Assembly: GCA_949130485.1 (NCBI GenBank)
Contig: OX422192.1
Span: forward strand, 5,340,085 to 5,404,084
Length of the DNA: 64,000 nt
Direction of reading: 5' to 3'
Source of the DNA: Agelas oroides
Taxonomy: Eukaryota; Porifera; Demospongiae; Agelasida; Agelasidae
This document shows, one piece after another, positions 12,261 through 24,171 of this stretch (its first letter is position 1; each line of letters begins with the position of its first letter). Made by a program: the position numbers and the translations under genes. A model generated the notes under the pieces. That model was not told where the DNA came from. It was given only the letters and a program-made list of their open reading frames with translations, and did no database searches.

Positions 12261-15200
12261 GTGCCAGGAATGATCGAGAAAGCCGTTTTCACCACTGTGG
12301 AGGTCTTGTGAAGCTCATGTAGGCCTGCTTAAGAGCCAGGAAAGATCGAGAAAGCCGTTTTCAACACTGTGGAGGTCTTGTGAAGCTCGTGTAGGCAGGC
12401 TTAAGTTCCAGGAAGAATCGAGAAAGCCGTTTTCACCGCTGTGGGGGTCTTGTTAGGCCCGTGCAGGCCTGTTTACCTGGCAGGAATAATCGAGAAAGCA
12501 GGTTTCACCACTATTTAGGTGCCAAGAATGTTCGGGAAAGCTACTGTGGAGGTCCTGTGAAGCTGGTGCAGGGATGTTTAAGTGCCAGGAAAGATCGCGA
12601 AAGCAGTTTTCACCACAGTGGAGGTCTTGTGAAGCTAGTTGAGGTCTGTTTAAGTGCCAGGAAAGATCGAGACAGACGTTATCTCCTCTGTGGATGTCTT
12701 GTGAAGCTCGTGAAGGCCTGTTTAAGTGCCAGGAATGATCAAGAAAGCCGTTTTCACCACTGTAAATGTTTTGTTTGACCCGTTCCGGCCTGTGTAACTT
12801 GCAGGAATGATCGAGAAAGCTGGTTTTACCTCTGAGGACGTTCTCTGAAGCTCGTGCAGGCCTGTTTAGGTGTGAAGAAAGTTCGAGAAGGCACTTTTCA
12901 CCACTGTGGAAGTCCTGTGAAGCTAGTGCAGAGCTATTTAAGTGTCAGGAAAGATCGCGAAAGCCGTTTTCACCGCAGTGGAGGTCTTGTGAAGGTCGTG
13001 CAGGTCTGTTTAAGTGGCAGGAAACATTGAGAAAACTCTTTTCACCCCTGTGGAGGTCCTCTGAAGCTGGTGCAGGGCTGTTTAAGTGCCAGAAAAGATC
13101 GAGAAAGCCGTTTTTACCACAGTGGAGGTCTTGTTAGGCCCGTGCCGGCCTGTTTAACTGGTACGAATGATCGAGAAAGCACTTTTTACCACTGTGGAGC
13201 TACTGTGAAGCTCGTGCAGGCCTGTTTATGTGGCAGGAAAGAGTGAGAAAGCACTTTTAACCACTGTGGAGGTACTTTGAAACAGGTGCAGGGCTGTTTA
13301 AGTGCCAGGAAAGATGGCGAAAGCCGTTTTCCCCACTGTGGATGTCTTGTGAAGCTCGTGTATGCCTGTTTAACTGGCAGGAATGATCGAGAAAGCAGGT
13401 TTCACCACTGAGGAGGTTCTCTGAAGCTCGTGCAGGCCTATTTAGGTGTCAAGATTGTTCGAGAAAGCACTTTTCACCACTGTGGAAGACCTGTGAAGCC
13501 GGTGCAGGGCTGTTTAAATGCCAGGAAAGATCGCGAAAGCAGTTTCCACCACAGTGGAGGTCTTGTTAGGCCCGTGCAGGCCTGTTTAACTGGCACGAAA
13601 GATCGAGAAAGCACTTTTTACCACTGTGGAGTTATTGTGAAGCTCATGCAGACCTGTTTAAGTGGTAGGAAAGAGTGAGAAAGCACTTTTAACCACTGTG
13701 GTGGTCCTTTGAAGCTGGTGCAGGGATGTTTAATTGCCAGGAAAAATGGCGAAAGCCCGTTTTCTCCACTGTAGGGGTCTTGTTAGGCCCGTTCCGGCCT
13801 GTTTAACTGGCAGGAATGATCGTGAAAGCAGGTTTCACCACTGAGGAGGTTCTCTGAAGCTCGTGCAGGCCTATTTAGGTGTCAAGAATGTTCGACAATG
13901 CACTTTTCACCACTGTGGAGGTGCTGTGAAGCTGGTGCAGGGCTGTTTAAGTGCCAGGAAAGATCGCGAAAGCGGTTTGCACCACAGTGGAGATCTTGTG
14001 AAGCTCGTGCAGGTCTGTTTAAATGCCAGGAAAGATCGCGAAAGCTGTTTTCACCACTGTGGGGGTCTTGTTAGGCCCGTTCCGGCCTGTTTAACTGGCA
14101 GGAATGATCAAGGAAACAGGTTTCACCACTGAGGAGGTTCTCTGAAGCTCGTGCAGGCCTATTTAGGCGTGAAGAATGTTCAAAAAAGCACTTTTCACTA
14201 CTGTGGAGGACCTGTAAAGCTGGTGCAGGGCTGTTTATGTGCCAGGAAAGATCGCAAAAGCAGTTTCCACCACAGTAGAGGTCTTGTGAAGCTCGTGCAG
14301 GTCCGTTTAAGTGCCAGGAAAGATCGAGAAAGACTTTTTCGCCTCTGTGGATGTCTTGTGAAGCTCGTGAAGGCCTGTTTAAGTGACAGGAATGATCAAG
14401 AAAGCCGTTTTCACCACTGTGGATGTCTTGTTAGACCCGTGCCGGCCTGTGTAACTGGCAGGAATGATCGAGAAAGCTGGTTTCACCTCTGAGGAGGTTC
14501 TCTGAGGCTCGTGCCGGCCTGTTTAGGTGTCAAGAAAGTTCGAGAAGCCACTTTTCACCACTGTGGAAGTCCTGTGAAGCTGGTGCAGGGCTGTTTAAGT
14601 GTCAGGAAAGATCGCGAAAGCCGTTTTCACCGCAGTGGAGGTCTTCTGAAGGTCGTGCAGGTCTGTTTAAGTACCAGGAAAGATCGAGAAAGCCGTTTTC
14701 ACCTCTGTGGAGGTCTTGTGAAGCTCGTGTAGGCCTGTTCAAGTGACAGGAAAGATCGAAAAAGCCGTTTTCACCACTGTGGGGTTCTTGTTAGGCCCGT
14801 TCCGGTCTGTTTAACTGGCAGGAATGTTTGAGAAAGCAGGTTTCACTTATAACGAGGTTCTCTGAAGCTCGTGCTGGCCTATTTAGGTGCCAAGAATATT
14901 CGAGAAAACACTTTTCACCACTGTGCAGGACCTGTGAAGCTGGTGCAGGGCTGTTTAAGTGCCAGGAAAGATCGAGAAAGCCGTTTTCCACACTGTGGGG
15001 GTCCTGTTAGGCCCGTGTCGGCCTGTTTACCTGACAGGAAAGATCGAGAAAGTACTTTTCACCACGGTGGAGGTCCTGTGAAGCTGGTGAAGGACTGTTT
15101 AAGCGACTGGAAAGATCTACAAATCAGTTTTCTCCACTGTGGAGGGGCTGTGAAGCTCGTACAGTCCTGTTTAAGTGGCAGGAAAGAGTGAGAAAGCACT

Positions 15201-18200
15201 TTTAACCACTGTGGAGGTACTTTGAAGCTTGTGCAAGGCTGTTTCAGTCCCAGGAAAGATGGCGAAAGCCGTTTTCACCACTGTGGAGGTCTTATGAAAG
15301 CTCGGGTATGCCTGCTTAAGTGCCTGGAATGATCGAAAAACCCGTTTTCCCCACTTTGGTGTCCTGTTAGGCCCGTTACGGTCTGTTTAACTGGCAGGAA
15401 AGATCGAGAATATACTTTTCACCATTGTGGAGGTCTTGTGAAGCTGGTGCAGGACTGTTTAAGTGACAGGAAAGATCTACAAATCAGTTTTCTCCACTGT
15501 GGAGGGACTGTGAAGCTCGTGCAGGCCTGTTTAAGTGGTAGGAAAAATCACACAAAGCACTTTTCACCATTGTGGAGGTCCCGTGAAGCTGGTGCAGGGC
15601 TATTTAAGTGCCAGGAATGATCGAGAAAGCCGTTTTCACCACAGTGGAGGTCTTGTTAGGCCCGTGCCGGCCTGTTTAACTTGCACGAAAGATCGAGAAA
15701 GCACTTTTTACCACTGTGGAGTTACTGTGAAGCTCGTACTGGCCTGTTTAAGTGGCAGGAAAGAGTGAGAAAGCACTTTTAACCGCTGTGGAAGACCTTT
15801 GAATCTGGTGCAGGGCTGTTTAAGTGCCAGGAAAGATGGCGAAAGCCGTTTTCACCACTGTGGAGGTCTTATGAAGCTCGTGTATGCCTGCTTAAGTGCC
15901 AGGTAAGATCGAAAAAGCTGTTTTCCCCACTGTGGGGGTCCTGTTAGGCCCGTGCCGGTCTGTTTAACTGGCAGGAAAGATCGAGGAAGTACTTTTCACC
16001 ACTGTGGAGGTCCTGTGAAGCTGGTGCAGGACTGTTTAAGTGGCAGGAAAGATCTACAAATTAGTTTTTACCACAGTGGAGGTCTTGTGAAGCTCGTGCA
16101 GGTCTGTTTAAGTGCCAGGAAAGATCGCGAAAGCCGTTTTCACCCCTGTGGAATTCTTGTGAGGCTCGTGAAGGCCTATTTAAGTGCCAGGAATGATCAA
16201 CAAAGCCGTTTTCACCACTGTGGGGGTCTTGTTAGGCCTGTGCCGGCCTGTTTACCTTGCAGGAATAATCGAGAAAGCAGGTATCACCACTGAGGAGGTT
16301 CTCTGAAGCTCGTGCAGGCCTATTTAGGTGCCAAGAATGTTCGGGAAAGCTACTGTGGAGGTCCTGTGAAGCTGGTGCAGGGATGTTTAAGTGCCAGGAA
16401 AGACCGCGAAAGCAGTTTTCACCACAGTGGAAGTCTTGTGAAGCTAGTTCAGGTCTGTTTAAGTGCCAGGAAAGATCGAGAAAGACGTTTTCTCCTCGGT
16501 GGAGGTTTTGAGAAGCTCGTGAAGGCCTGTTTAAGTGCCAGGAAAGATCCAGAAAGCCGTTTTCACCACTGTGGAAGTCTTGTTAAGTCCGTGCCTGCCT
16601 GTTTAACTGGCACGAAGGATCGAGAAATCACTTTTTACCTCTGTAGGGTTACTTTGAAGCTCGTGCAGGTCTGTTTAAGTGGCAGGAAACATTGAGAAAG
16701 CTTTTTTCACCTCTGTGGAGGTCCTCTGAAGATGGTGCAGGGCTGTTTAAGTGCCAGGAAAGATCGAGAAAGCCGTTTACACCACAGTGGAGGTCTTGTT
16801 AGGCCCGTGCCGGCCTGTTTAACTGGTACGAAAGATCGAGAAAGCACTTTTTACCACTGTGGAGCTACTGTGAAGCTCGTGCAGGCCTGTTTAAGTGGCA
16901 GGAAAGAGTGAGAAAGCACTTTTAACCACTGTGGAGGTACTTTGAAACTGGTGCAAGGCTGTTTAAGTGCCAGGAAAGATGGCGAAATCCGTTTTCCCCA
17001 CTGTGGATGTCTTGTGAAGCTCGTGTATGCCTGCTTAAGTGCCAGGAAAGATCGAGAAAGCCGTTTTCACCACTGTGGGGATGTTGTCAGGCCCGTGCCG
17101 GCCTGTTTAACTGGCAGGAATGATCGAGAAAGCAGGTTTCACCACTGAGGAGGTTCTCTGAAGCTCGTGCAGGCCTATTTAGGTGTCAAGAATGTTCGAG
17201 AAAGCACTTTTCACCACTGTGGAGGACCTGTGAAGCTGGTGCAGGGCTGTTTAAATGCCAGGAAAGATCGCGAAAGCAGTTTTCACCACAGTGTAGGTCT
17301 TGTGAAGCTCGTGCAGGTCTGTTTAAGTGCCAGGAAAGATCGAGAAAGCCGTTTTCACCTCTGTGGAAGTCTTGTGAAGCTCGTGAAAGCCAGTTTAAGT
17401 GCCAGGAATGATCGAGAAAGACGTTTTCACCACCGTGGAGGTCTTGTTAGGCCCGTGCTGGCCTGTTTAACTGGCACGAAAGATCGAGAAAGCACTTTTC
17501 ACCACTGTGGAGGTCCTGTGAAGCTGGTGCAGGACTGTTTAAGTGACAGGAAAGATCTACAAATCAGTTTTCTCCACTGTGGAGGGACTGTGAAGCTCGT
17601 GCAGGCCTTTTTAAGTGGTAGGCAAAATCGCACAAAGCACTTTCCACCACTGTGGCGGTCCTGTGAAGCTGGTGCACGGCTGTTTAAGTGCCAGGAAAGA
17701 TCGTGAAAGCCGTTTTCGTCGCAGTGGAGGTCGTGTAGGCCTGCTTAAATGCCAAGAATGATTGAGAAAGCCGTTTTCACCATTGTGGGGATCATGTTAG
17801 GCCTGTGCAGGCCTGTTTAACTGGCGTGAACGATCGAGAACGCAGGTTTAACCTCTGAGGAGGTTCTCTGAAGCTCGTGCAGGCCTGTTTAGGTGCCATG
17901 AAAGTTATAGAAATCACTTTTCACCACTGTGGTGGACCTGTGAAGCTGGTGCAGGGCTGTTTAAGTGCCAGCAAAGATCGCGAAAGCCATTTTCACCGCA
18001 GTGGAGGTCGTGTAGGCCTGCCTAAATGCCAGGAGTGATCGAGAAAGCCGTTTTCACCACTGTGGGGATCTTGTTAGGCCCGTGCCGGCCTGTTTAACTG
18101 GCAGGAATGATCGAGAAAGCAGGTTTCACCACTGAGGAGGTTCTCTGAAGCTCGTGCAGGCCTATTTAGGTGTCAAGAATGTTCGAGAAAGCACTTTTCA

Positions 18201-18366
18201 CCACTGTGGAGGACCTGTAAAGCTGATGCAGGGCTGTTTGAAGGCCAGGAAAGATCGCGAAAGCAGTTTTCACCACAGTGGAGGTCTTGTGAAGCACGTG
18301 CAGGTCGGTTTAAGTGCCAGGAAAGATGGCGAAAGCCGTTTTCACCACTGTGGAGGTCTTGTGAAG

Positions 18367-18654
18367 CTCGTGTATGCCTGCATAAGTGCCAGGAAAGGTC
18401 GAGAACTCCGTTTTCACCACTGTGGGGGTATTGTCAGGCCCGTACAGGCCTGTTTAGCTGGCAGGAATGATCGAGAAAGTACTTTTCACCACTGTGGAGG
18501 TCCTGTGAAGCTCGTGTATGCCTGCATAAGTGCCAGGAAAGGTCGAGAACTCCGTTTTCACCACTGTGGGGGTATTGTCAGGCCCGTGCAGGCCTGTTTA
18601 GCTGGCAGGAATGATCGAGAAAGTACTTTACACCACTGTGGAGGTCCTGTGAAG
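18367..18654 (+). repeat. Dimer duplication of 144 bp
   Basis: Two consecutive 144-bp blocks (two monomers each) are nearly identical. Both contain the rare strings TGTATGCCTGCATAAGTG (18371 and 18515) and GAGAACTCCG and the variant GTTTAGCTGGCAGG. Only a few positions differ. This is a very recent local duplication. Confidence 0.9.
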
Positions 18655-19760
18655 CTGGTGCAGGGCTGTTTAAGTGCCAGGAAAGATCGAGAAAGCCGTT
18701 TTCAACACAGTGGAGGTCTTGTGAAGCTCGTGCAGGTCTGTTTAAGTGCCAGGAATGATCGACAAAGCCGTTTTCACCATTGTTGAGGTCTTGTGTAGCT
18801 CGTGACGGCCTGTTTAAGTGCCAGGAATGATCAAGAAAGCCGTTTTCACCTCTGTAAATGTCTTATTAGACCCGTTCCGGCCTGTGTAACTGGCAGAAAT
18901 GATCGAGAAAGCTGGTTTCACCTCTGAGGAGGTTCTCTGAAGCTCGTGCAGGCCTGTTTAGGTGTGAAGAAAGTTCGAGAAGGCACTTTTCACCACTGTG
19001 GAAGTCCTGTGAAGCTGGTGCAGGGCTATTTAAGTGTCAGGAAAGATCGCGAAAACCGTTTTCACCGCAGTGGAGGTCTTGTGAAGGTCGTGCAGGTCCG
19101 TTTAAGTGCCAGGAAAGATCGAGAAAGCCGTTTTCACCAATGTGGAGGTCTTGTTAAGTCCGTGCCTGCCTGTTTAACAGGCACGAAGGATCGAGAAATC
19201 ACTTTTTACCTGTGTAGGTTTACTTTGAAGCTCGTGCAGGTCTGTTTAAGTGGCAGGAAACATTGAGAAAGCTCTTTTCACCCCTGTGGGGGTCCTCTGA
19301 AGCTGGTGCAGGGCTGTTTAAGTGCCAGGAAAGATCGACAAAACCGTTTTCACCACAGTGGAGGTTTTGTTAGGCCCGTGCCGGCCTGTTTAACTGGTAC
19401 AAATGATCGAGAAAGCACTTTTTACCTCTGTGGAGCTACTGTGAAGCTCATGCAGGCCTGTTTAAGTGGCAGGAAAGAGTGAGAAAGCACTTTCAACCAC
19501 TGTGGAGGTACTTTGAAACTGGTGCAGGGCTGTTTAAGTGCCAGGAAAGATGGCGAAAGCCGTTTTCCCCACTGTGGATGTCTTGTGAAGCTCGTGTATG
19601 CCTGCTTAAGTGCCAGGAAAGATCGAGAAAGCTGTTTTCACCACTGTGGGGTTCTTGTCATGCCCGTGCCGGCCTGTTTAACTGGCAGGAATGATCGAGA
19701 AAGCAGGTTTCACCACTGAAGAGGTTCTCTGAAGCTCGTGCAGGCCTATTTAGGTATCAA

Positions 19761-20207
19761 CACTGCAAAAACAAGTTGGTTGTTTTAACCACAGAGTGGT
19801 TACCCTGGTTGCAGACAAGCTGGAGAGACAGTGGTTATGAGAGGTTTGCTTTGATATGGAAGTCTAATTGCATAAGGCAACCCAAGATGCAGCAGCCCAG
19901 TTCCTCTTACAACCACAATACACTAACAACCTTCAGAACATCTGTGAATGAGTCACAACAAATGCACTTCAAAGTTGTAGCAACGACCTTTCATGCTCTT
20001 AATGCAAGCAGGTGATTCCCTCACAGATGTTCTGAGGGTTGTCAGTGTATTGTGGTTGTATGCTAAATTGGGCTGCTGCATCTTGGGTTGCCTTATACAA
20101 TTAGACTTCCATATCAACGCAAACTTCTCATAACCACTGTCTCTCCAGCTTGTCTGCAACCATGGTAACCACTCTGTGGTTAAAACAACCAACTTGTTTT
20201 TGCAGTG
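19761..20207. mobile_element. Hairpin MITE, CACTG termini, 2-bp target duplication
   Basis: A 447-bp insertion with two inverted arms of about 195 bp (19761 to about 19955, and about 20013-20207) around a spacer of under 60 bp. The termini read CACTGCAAAAACAAGTTGG and its complement. Removing it and one AA restores an ordinary monomer (GGTATCAAGAGTGTTCG, compare 25087-25110), so the target duplication is 2 bp. It encodes nothing I recognise. Short termini starting CAC with a 2-bp duplication suggest the CACTA/Mirage/Chapaev group, which is inference. The termini closely match those of the split element at 36725, so both may be moved by one transposase family. Confidence 0.92.
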
Positions 20208-22685
20208 AAGAGTGTTCGAGAAAGCACTTTTCACCACTGTGGAGGTCCTGTGAAGCTGGTGCAGGGCTGTTTAAATGCCAGGAAAGATGGCGAAAGACGT
20301 TTTCACCACTGTGGAGGTCTTGTGAAGCTCGTGTATGCCTGCTTAAGTGCCAGGAAAGATCGAGAACTCCGTTTTCACCACTGTGGGGGTCTTGTCAGGC
20401 CTGTGCCGGCCTGTTTACCTGGCAGGAATGATCGAGAAAGTACTTTTCACCACTGTGGAGGTCCTGTGAAGCTGGTGCAGGACTGTTTAAGTGACAGGAA
20501 AGATCTACAAATCAGTTTTCTCAACTGTGGAGGGACTGTGAAGCTCGTGCAAGCCTTTTTAAGTGGTAGGAAAAATTGCACAAAGCACTTTCCACCACTG
20601 TGGCGGTCCTGTGAAGCTGGTGCATGGCTGTTTAAGTGCCAGGAAAGATCGTAAAAGCCGTCTTCGCCGCAGTGGAGGTCGTGTAGGCCTGCTTAAATGC
20701 CAAGAATGATCGAGAAAGCCGTTTTCAACACTGTGGGGTTCTTGTTAGGCGACTGTTTAACTGGCAGGAACGATCGAGAAAGCAGGTTTCACCTCTGAGG
20801 AGGTTCTCTGAAGCTCGTGCAAGCCTGTTTAGGTGTCAAGAAAGTTCTAGAAAGCACTTTTCACCACTGTTGAAGTCCTGTGAAGCTGGTGCAGGGCTGT
20901 TTAAGTGCCAGGAAAGATGACGAAATCCGTTTTCACCACTGTGGAGGTCTTGTGAAGCTCGTGTATGCCTGCGTAGGTGCCAGGAAAGATCGAAAAAGCC
21001 GTTTTCACCACTGTGGGGGTCTTGTTAGGCCCGTGCCGGCCTGTTTAACTGGCAGGAATGATCGAGAATGCAGGTTTCACCACTGAGGAGGTTCTCTGAA
21101 GCTCGTGCAGGCCTATTTAGGTGTCAAGAATATTCGAGAAAGCACTTTTCACCACTGTGGTGGACCTGTGAAGCTGGTGCAGGGCTCTTTAAGTGCCAGG
21201 AAAGATCGCGAAAGCAGTTTTCACCACAGTGGTGGTCTTGTGATGCTGGTGCAGGGCTGTTTAAAAGCCAGGAAAGATCGCGAAAGCAGTTTTCACCACA
21301 GTGGAGGTCTTGTGAAGCATGTGCAGGTCTGTTTAAGTGCCAGGGAAGATCGAGAAAGCCGTTTTTACCTCTGTGAAGGTCTTGTGAAGCTCGTGAAGGC
21401 CTGTTTAAGTGCCAGGAATGATCGAGAAAGCCGTTTTCACCACAGTGGAGGTCTTGTTAGGCCCGTGCCGACCTGTTTAACTGGCACGAAAGATCGAGAA
21501 AGCAGTTTTTACCACTGTGGAGTTACTGTGAAGCTCGTACAGGCCTGTTTATGTTGCAGGAAAGAGTGAGAAAGCAATTTTAACCACTGTGGAGGTCTTT
21601 TGAAGCTGGTGCAGGGCTGTTTAAGTGCCAGGAAAGGTTGCGAAAGCCGTTTTCACCGCAGTGGAGGTCGTGTGAAGCTCGTCAAGGCCTGTTCATGTGA
21701 TAGGAAACATCGAGACAGCCGTTTTCACAACTGTGGAGGTCTTGTTAGGCCTGTGCCGGCCTGTTTAACTGGTAGGAATGATCAAGAAAGCAGGTTTCAC
21801 CACTGAGGAGGTTCTCTGAAGCTCGTGCATGCCTATTTAGGTGTCAAGATTGTTCGAGAAAGCACTTTTCACCACTGTGGAGGACCTGTGAAGCTGGTGC
21901 AGGGCTGTTTAAATGCCAGGAAAGATCGAGAAAGCCGTTTTCACCTCTGTGGAGGTCTTGTGAAGCTCGTGAAGGCCTGTTTAAGTGCCAGGAATGATCG
22001 AGAAAGCCGTTTTCACCACAGTGGAGGTCTTGTTAGGCCCGTGCCGGCCAGTTTAACTGGCACGAAAGATCGAGAAAGCACTTTTTACCACTGTGGAGTT
22101 ACTGTGAAGCTCGTACAAGCCTGTTTAAGTGGCAGTAAAGAGTGAGAAAGTACTTTTCACCACTGTGGAGGTCCTGTGAAGCTGGTGCAGGACTGTTTAA
22201 GTGACAGGAAAGATCTACATATCAGTTTTCTCCACTGTGGAGGGACTGTGAAGCTCGTGCAGGCCTGCTTAAGTGGTAGGAAAAATCGCACAAAGCACTT
22301 TACACAATTGTGGAAGTCCTGTGAAGCTGATGCAGGGCTGTTTAAGTGCCAGGAAAGATCGCGAAAGCCGTTCACACCGCAGTGGAGGTCGTTTAGGCCT
22401 GCTTAAATGCCAGGAATGATATAGAGAGCCGTTTTCACCACTGTGGGGATCTTGTTAGGCCCGTCCCGGCCTGTTTAACTGGCAGGAATGATCAAGAAAG
22501 CAGGTTTCACCACTGAGGAGGTTCTCTGAAGCTCGTGCAGGCCACTTTAGGCGTCAAGAAAGTTCGAGAAAGCACTTTTTACCACTGTGGAGGTCCTGTG
22601 AAGCTGGTGCAGGGCTGTTTAAGTGCCAGGAAAGATCGAGAAAGCCGTTTTCACCACAGTGGAGGTCTTGTTAGGCCCGTGCCGG
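20208..22685 (+). repeat. 72-bp satellite array, plus orientation, block 2
   Basis: Satellite continues directly from the MITE in the same orientation and ends at CCGG (22682-22685), the target duplication of the Ginger1 insertion. It includes monomers of the CTACAAATCAG and GGCCCGTGCCGG types. No gene is seen. Confidence 0.97.
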
Positions 22686-22987
22686 TGTCACAGGATATTT
22701 TGTATCCCCCGAAATATTGTATCCCCATGCAAAATATCCTAGGATATACTGCATCCCCCTAGGATATTTGGTATCCCCCTCACACTCAGTATATTATGTA
22801 TCCCCATGTAAAATGTCCTAGTATTTTTTGTACCCCTTCTATGTTAATGATTACCATATTGAATGTTACACTGTTTCCATGTGGCATTGTTGATTACCAC
22901 GTTTAAAGACTGAAGAATGTGAAAAACAAGCTTAAGTGCATATCTACTTACAAGTGTATTAACAGTACAAGTACAATAACAGCATGT

Positions 22988-23509
22988 CTACTTAGCACAA
23001 GTAGAACAAAACCAATCACTATCTGCTCTTTTAATGTGTGCACACTGAAAATGAAACCATGTATCAACACCATCACATTGAATCATCTCATCTAGAGAGT
23101 CTGGTCTACCGCAGTGGCAGTACACAGGAATGAGAATGTTTGCAAGCATACTTCGCTCGACTTTCTTTTTTGTCTGTGGAAAAGGAGAGAGGACTTTCAT
23201 CTGGAAACACTTCACGAGGTGGCTTCGCATCTTTGTCTGGTCGATTGAAACCTCCTCAATGTCGTTTCCAGCAGCGATGTGAAGTGCAGTTGCAATCACG
23301 AACAGGCCACAATCACGCTGTTGCTGGACTGGCACTGACGATATGAGGAGGCCATTGCTTCCATGTGGCATTGTTGCCCCATAAACCTGGAGTAGTTGCT
23401 GCTCCACAGATGTGGTGAGGGGAAGTGAGGAGAGACTGTCGTATATGCTAACGTCATTCTCATGGAAGCTGGACAGAATCCAGTGATGTCGTTCACTCAC
23501 AAACAGTAT
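22988..23509 (-). CDS. Ulp1-type C48 protease domain with PHD finger (last exon)
   Basis: 173 codons plus stop, starting after an AG acceptor at 23511-23510. Residues 9-10 (HW), D24 (in IYDSL), the QQQ at 62-64 and C67 (in DCGLF) match the His, Asp, Gln and Cys catalytic set of Ulp1/SENP cysteine proteases. The DQTKMRSHL and SPFP stretches (90-111) fit the Ulp1 domains common in animal transposons. Residues 131-171 form a PHD-type zinc finger: CHC, IQC, WFH, FQC, then C-x2-C. The fourth zinc ligand, expected about three residues after C145, is V148, so the finger may be damaged or unusual. An upstream TTG at 23530 lies inside the likely intron. The protease may process the transposase or remove SUMO; its role in Ginger elements is not established. 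Confidence 0.88.
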   Translation of the reverse strand: MLFVSERHHWILSSFHENDVSIYDSLSSLPLTTSVEQQLLQVYGATMPHGSNGLLISSVPVQQQRDCGLFVIATALHIAAGNDIEEVSIDQTKMRSHLVKCFQMKVLSPFPQTKKKVERSMLANILIPVYCHCGRPDSLDEMIQCDGVDTWFHFQCAHIKRADSDWFCSTCAK

Positions 23510-23639
23510 CTGCAAAGCTGAAGAAGTCAAACTGGTGTATAGTTAGCCATGTATGTGAGCAGTAGCTATGTAGACTTAGACAGTAATATTTAGAGCATAA
23601 TTATCGTGTACGATTGACTAGTTATATGTACTCAATTAC

Positions 23640-23873
23640 AGTTTGTGACAAACCTTCAGGCACAAAGCCACCAGAAAAGGTAATAGGAGTGAGTCCACCA
23701 GCTGTTTGGTACCTCAAAGATGACTGAAGGCCTTGCATGTGTGGGAACTGAGCAGATAGAAGTTTACTCGCTGCATCCATGTGCTTGTCTGTCAGCATGC
23801 CATTAGGACTTTCTAGGACAGCTTTATCTCTCATTGTGAGGTTCAACTCTGCCACCCAAGGTTGCTCAGAGGT
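23640..23873 (-). CDS. Ginger1 transposase exon 3, N-terminal part of Ulp1 region
   Basis: 234 bp, exactly 78 codons, between an AG acceptor (23875-23874) and a GT donor (23639-23638). Both ends are phase 0, which fits a direct join to the Ulp1 exon. The translation includes DKHMDAASKLL, QFP and GLQ segments. These resemble the substrate-contacting N-terminal section that precedes the His-Trp motif in transposon-borne Ulp1 domains. Assignment rests mainly on position and frame continuity. Confidence 0.7.
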
Positions 23874-23974
23874 CTGTGTGTGAAAAGTTGCAGGTCGTAC
23901 AAGTCAGAGAGAATACTTCTTTGGCAACTAACATACATTACCAACACGACATGTATACATGCATCAAAACCAAC

Positions 23975-24077
23975 CTTTGCTCTTTTTTTTTGGAGGAAGT
24001 GGATTTCCTGACCCACCAGTTCTCTTTCCTGGCTTTCTGCTGTTATTAACTGAAGGCTTGGTGTGATCAGTTGTGTC
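23975..24077 (-). CDS. Ginger1 transposase exon 2, basic linker
   Basis: A 103-bp exon-like segment that continues the phase-0 frame of the GPY/F exon. It encodes a hydrophilic linker ending in proline and lysine (PPKKKSK), which looks like a nuclear localisation signal. The nine-base A run near its end makes it one base out of frame with exon 3. Confidence 0.65.
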
Positions 24078-24120
24078 CTGCATCCAACAAAGACGTACAA
24101 TACATGTCAATACACTAACC

Positions 24121-24170
24121 TGGACAAACACATGTGTACGTACATACATACATACATACATGCATACATA
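24121..24170. repeat. TACA/CATA microsatellite in Ginger1 intron
   Basis: A short run of TACATACATACA repeats lies just inside the first intron on minus. Its translation gives an artificial Cys-Met-His-Val string that is not protein. Confidence 0.8.
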
Positions 24171-24171
24171 C

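Larger units (their letters stand above)
8807..19760 (+). repeat. 72-bp satellite array, plus orientation, block 1
   Basis: The same monomer family as the first block, now read on plus. Variants include the TTTAGGTGTCAAGAA type, the AAAGATCTACAAATCAG type and the GGCCCGTGCCGGCCTG type. The phrase GAGGTTCTCTGAAGCTCGTG recurs at multiples of about 72 bp but without one fixed higher-order period, for example near 13423, 13853, 14143 and 14500. The block ends where a hairpin MITE interrupts a TTTAGGTATCAAGAGTGTTCG-type monomer. No host gene is visible inside it. Confidence 0.97.

Noticed and set aside
19776-20237. Frames of 79-94 codons in the hairpin MITE
   Set aside because: The two are the same arm sequence read from opposite strands of an inverted repeat, so they carry no independent coding signal.
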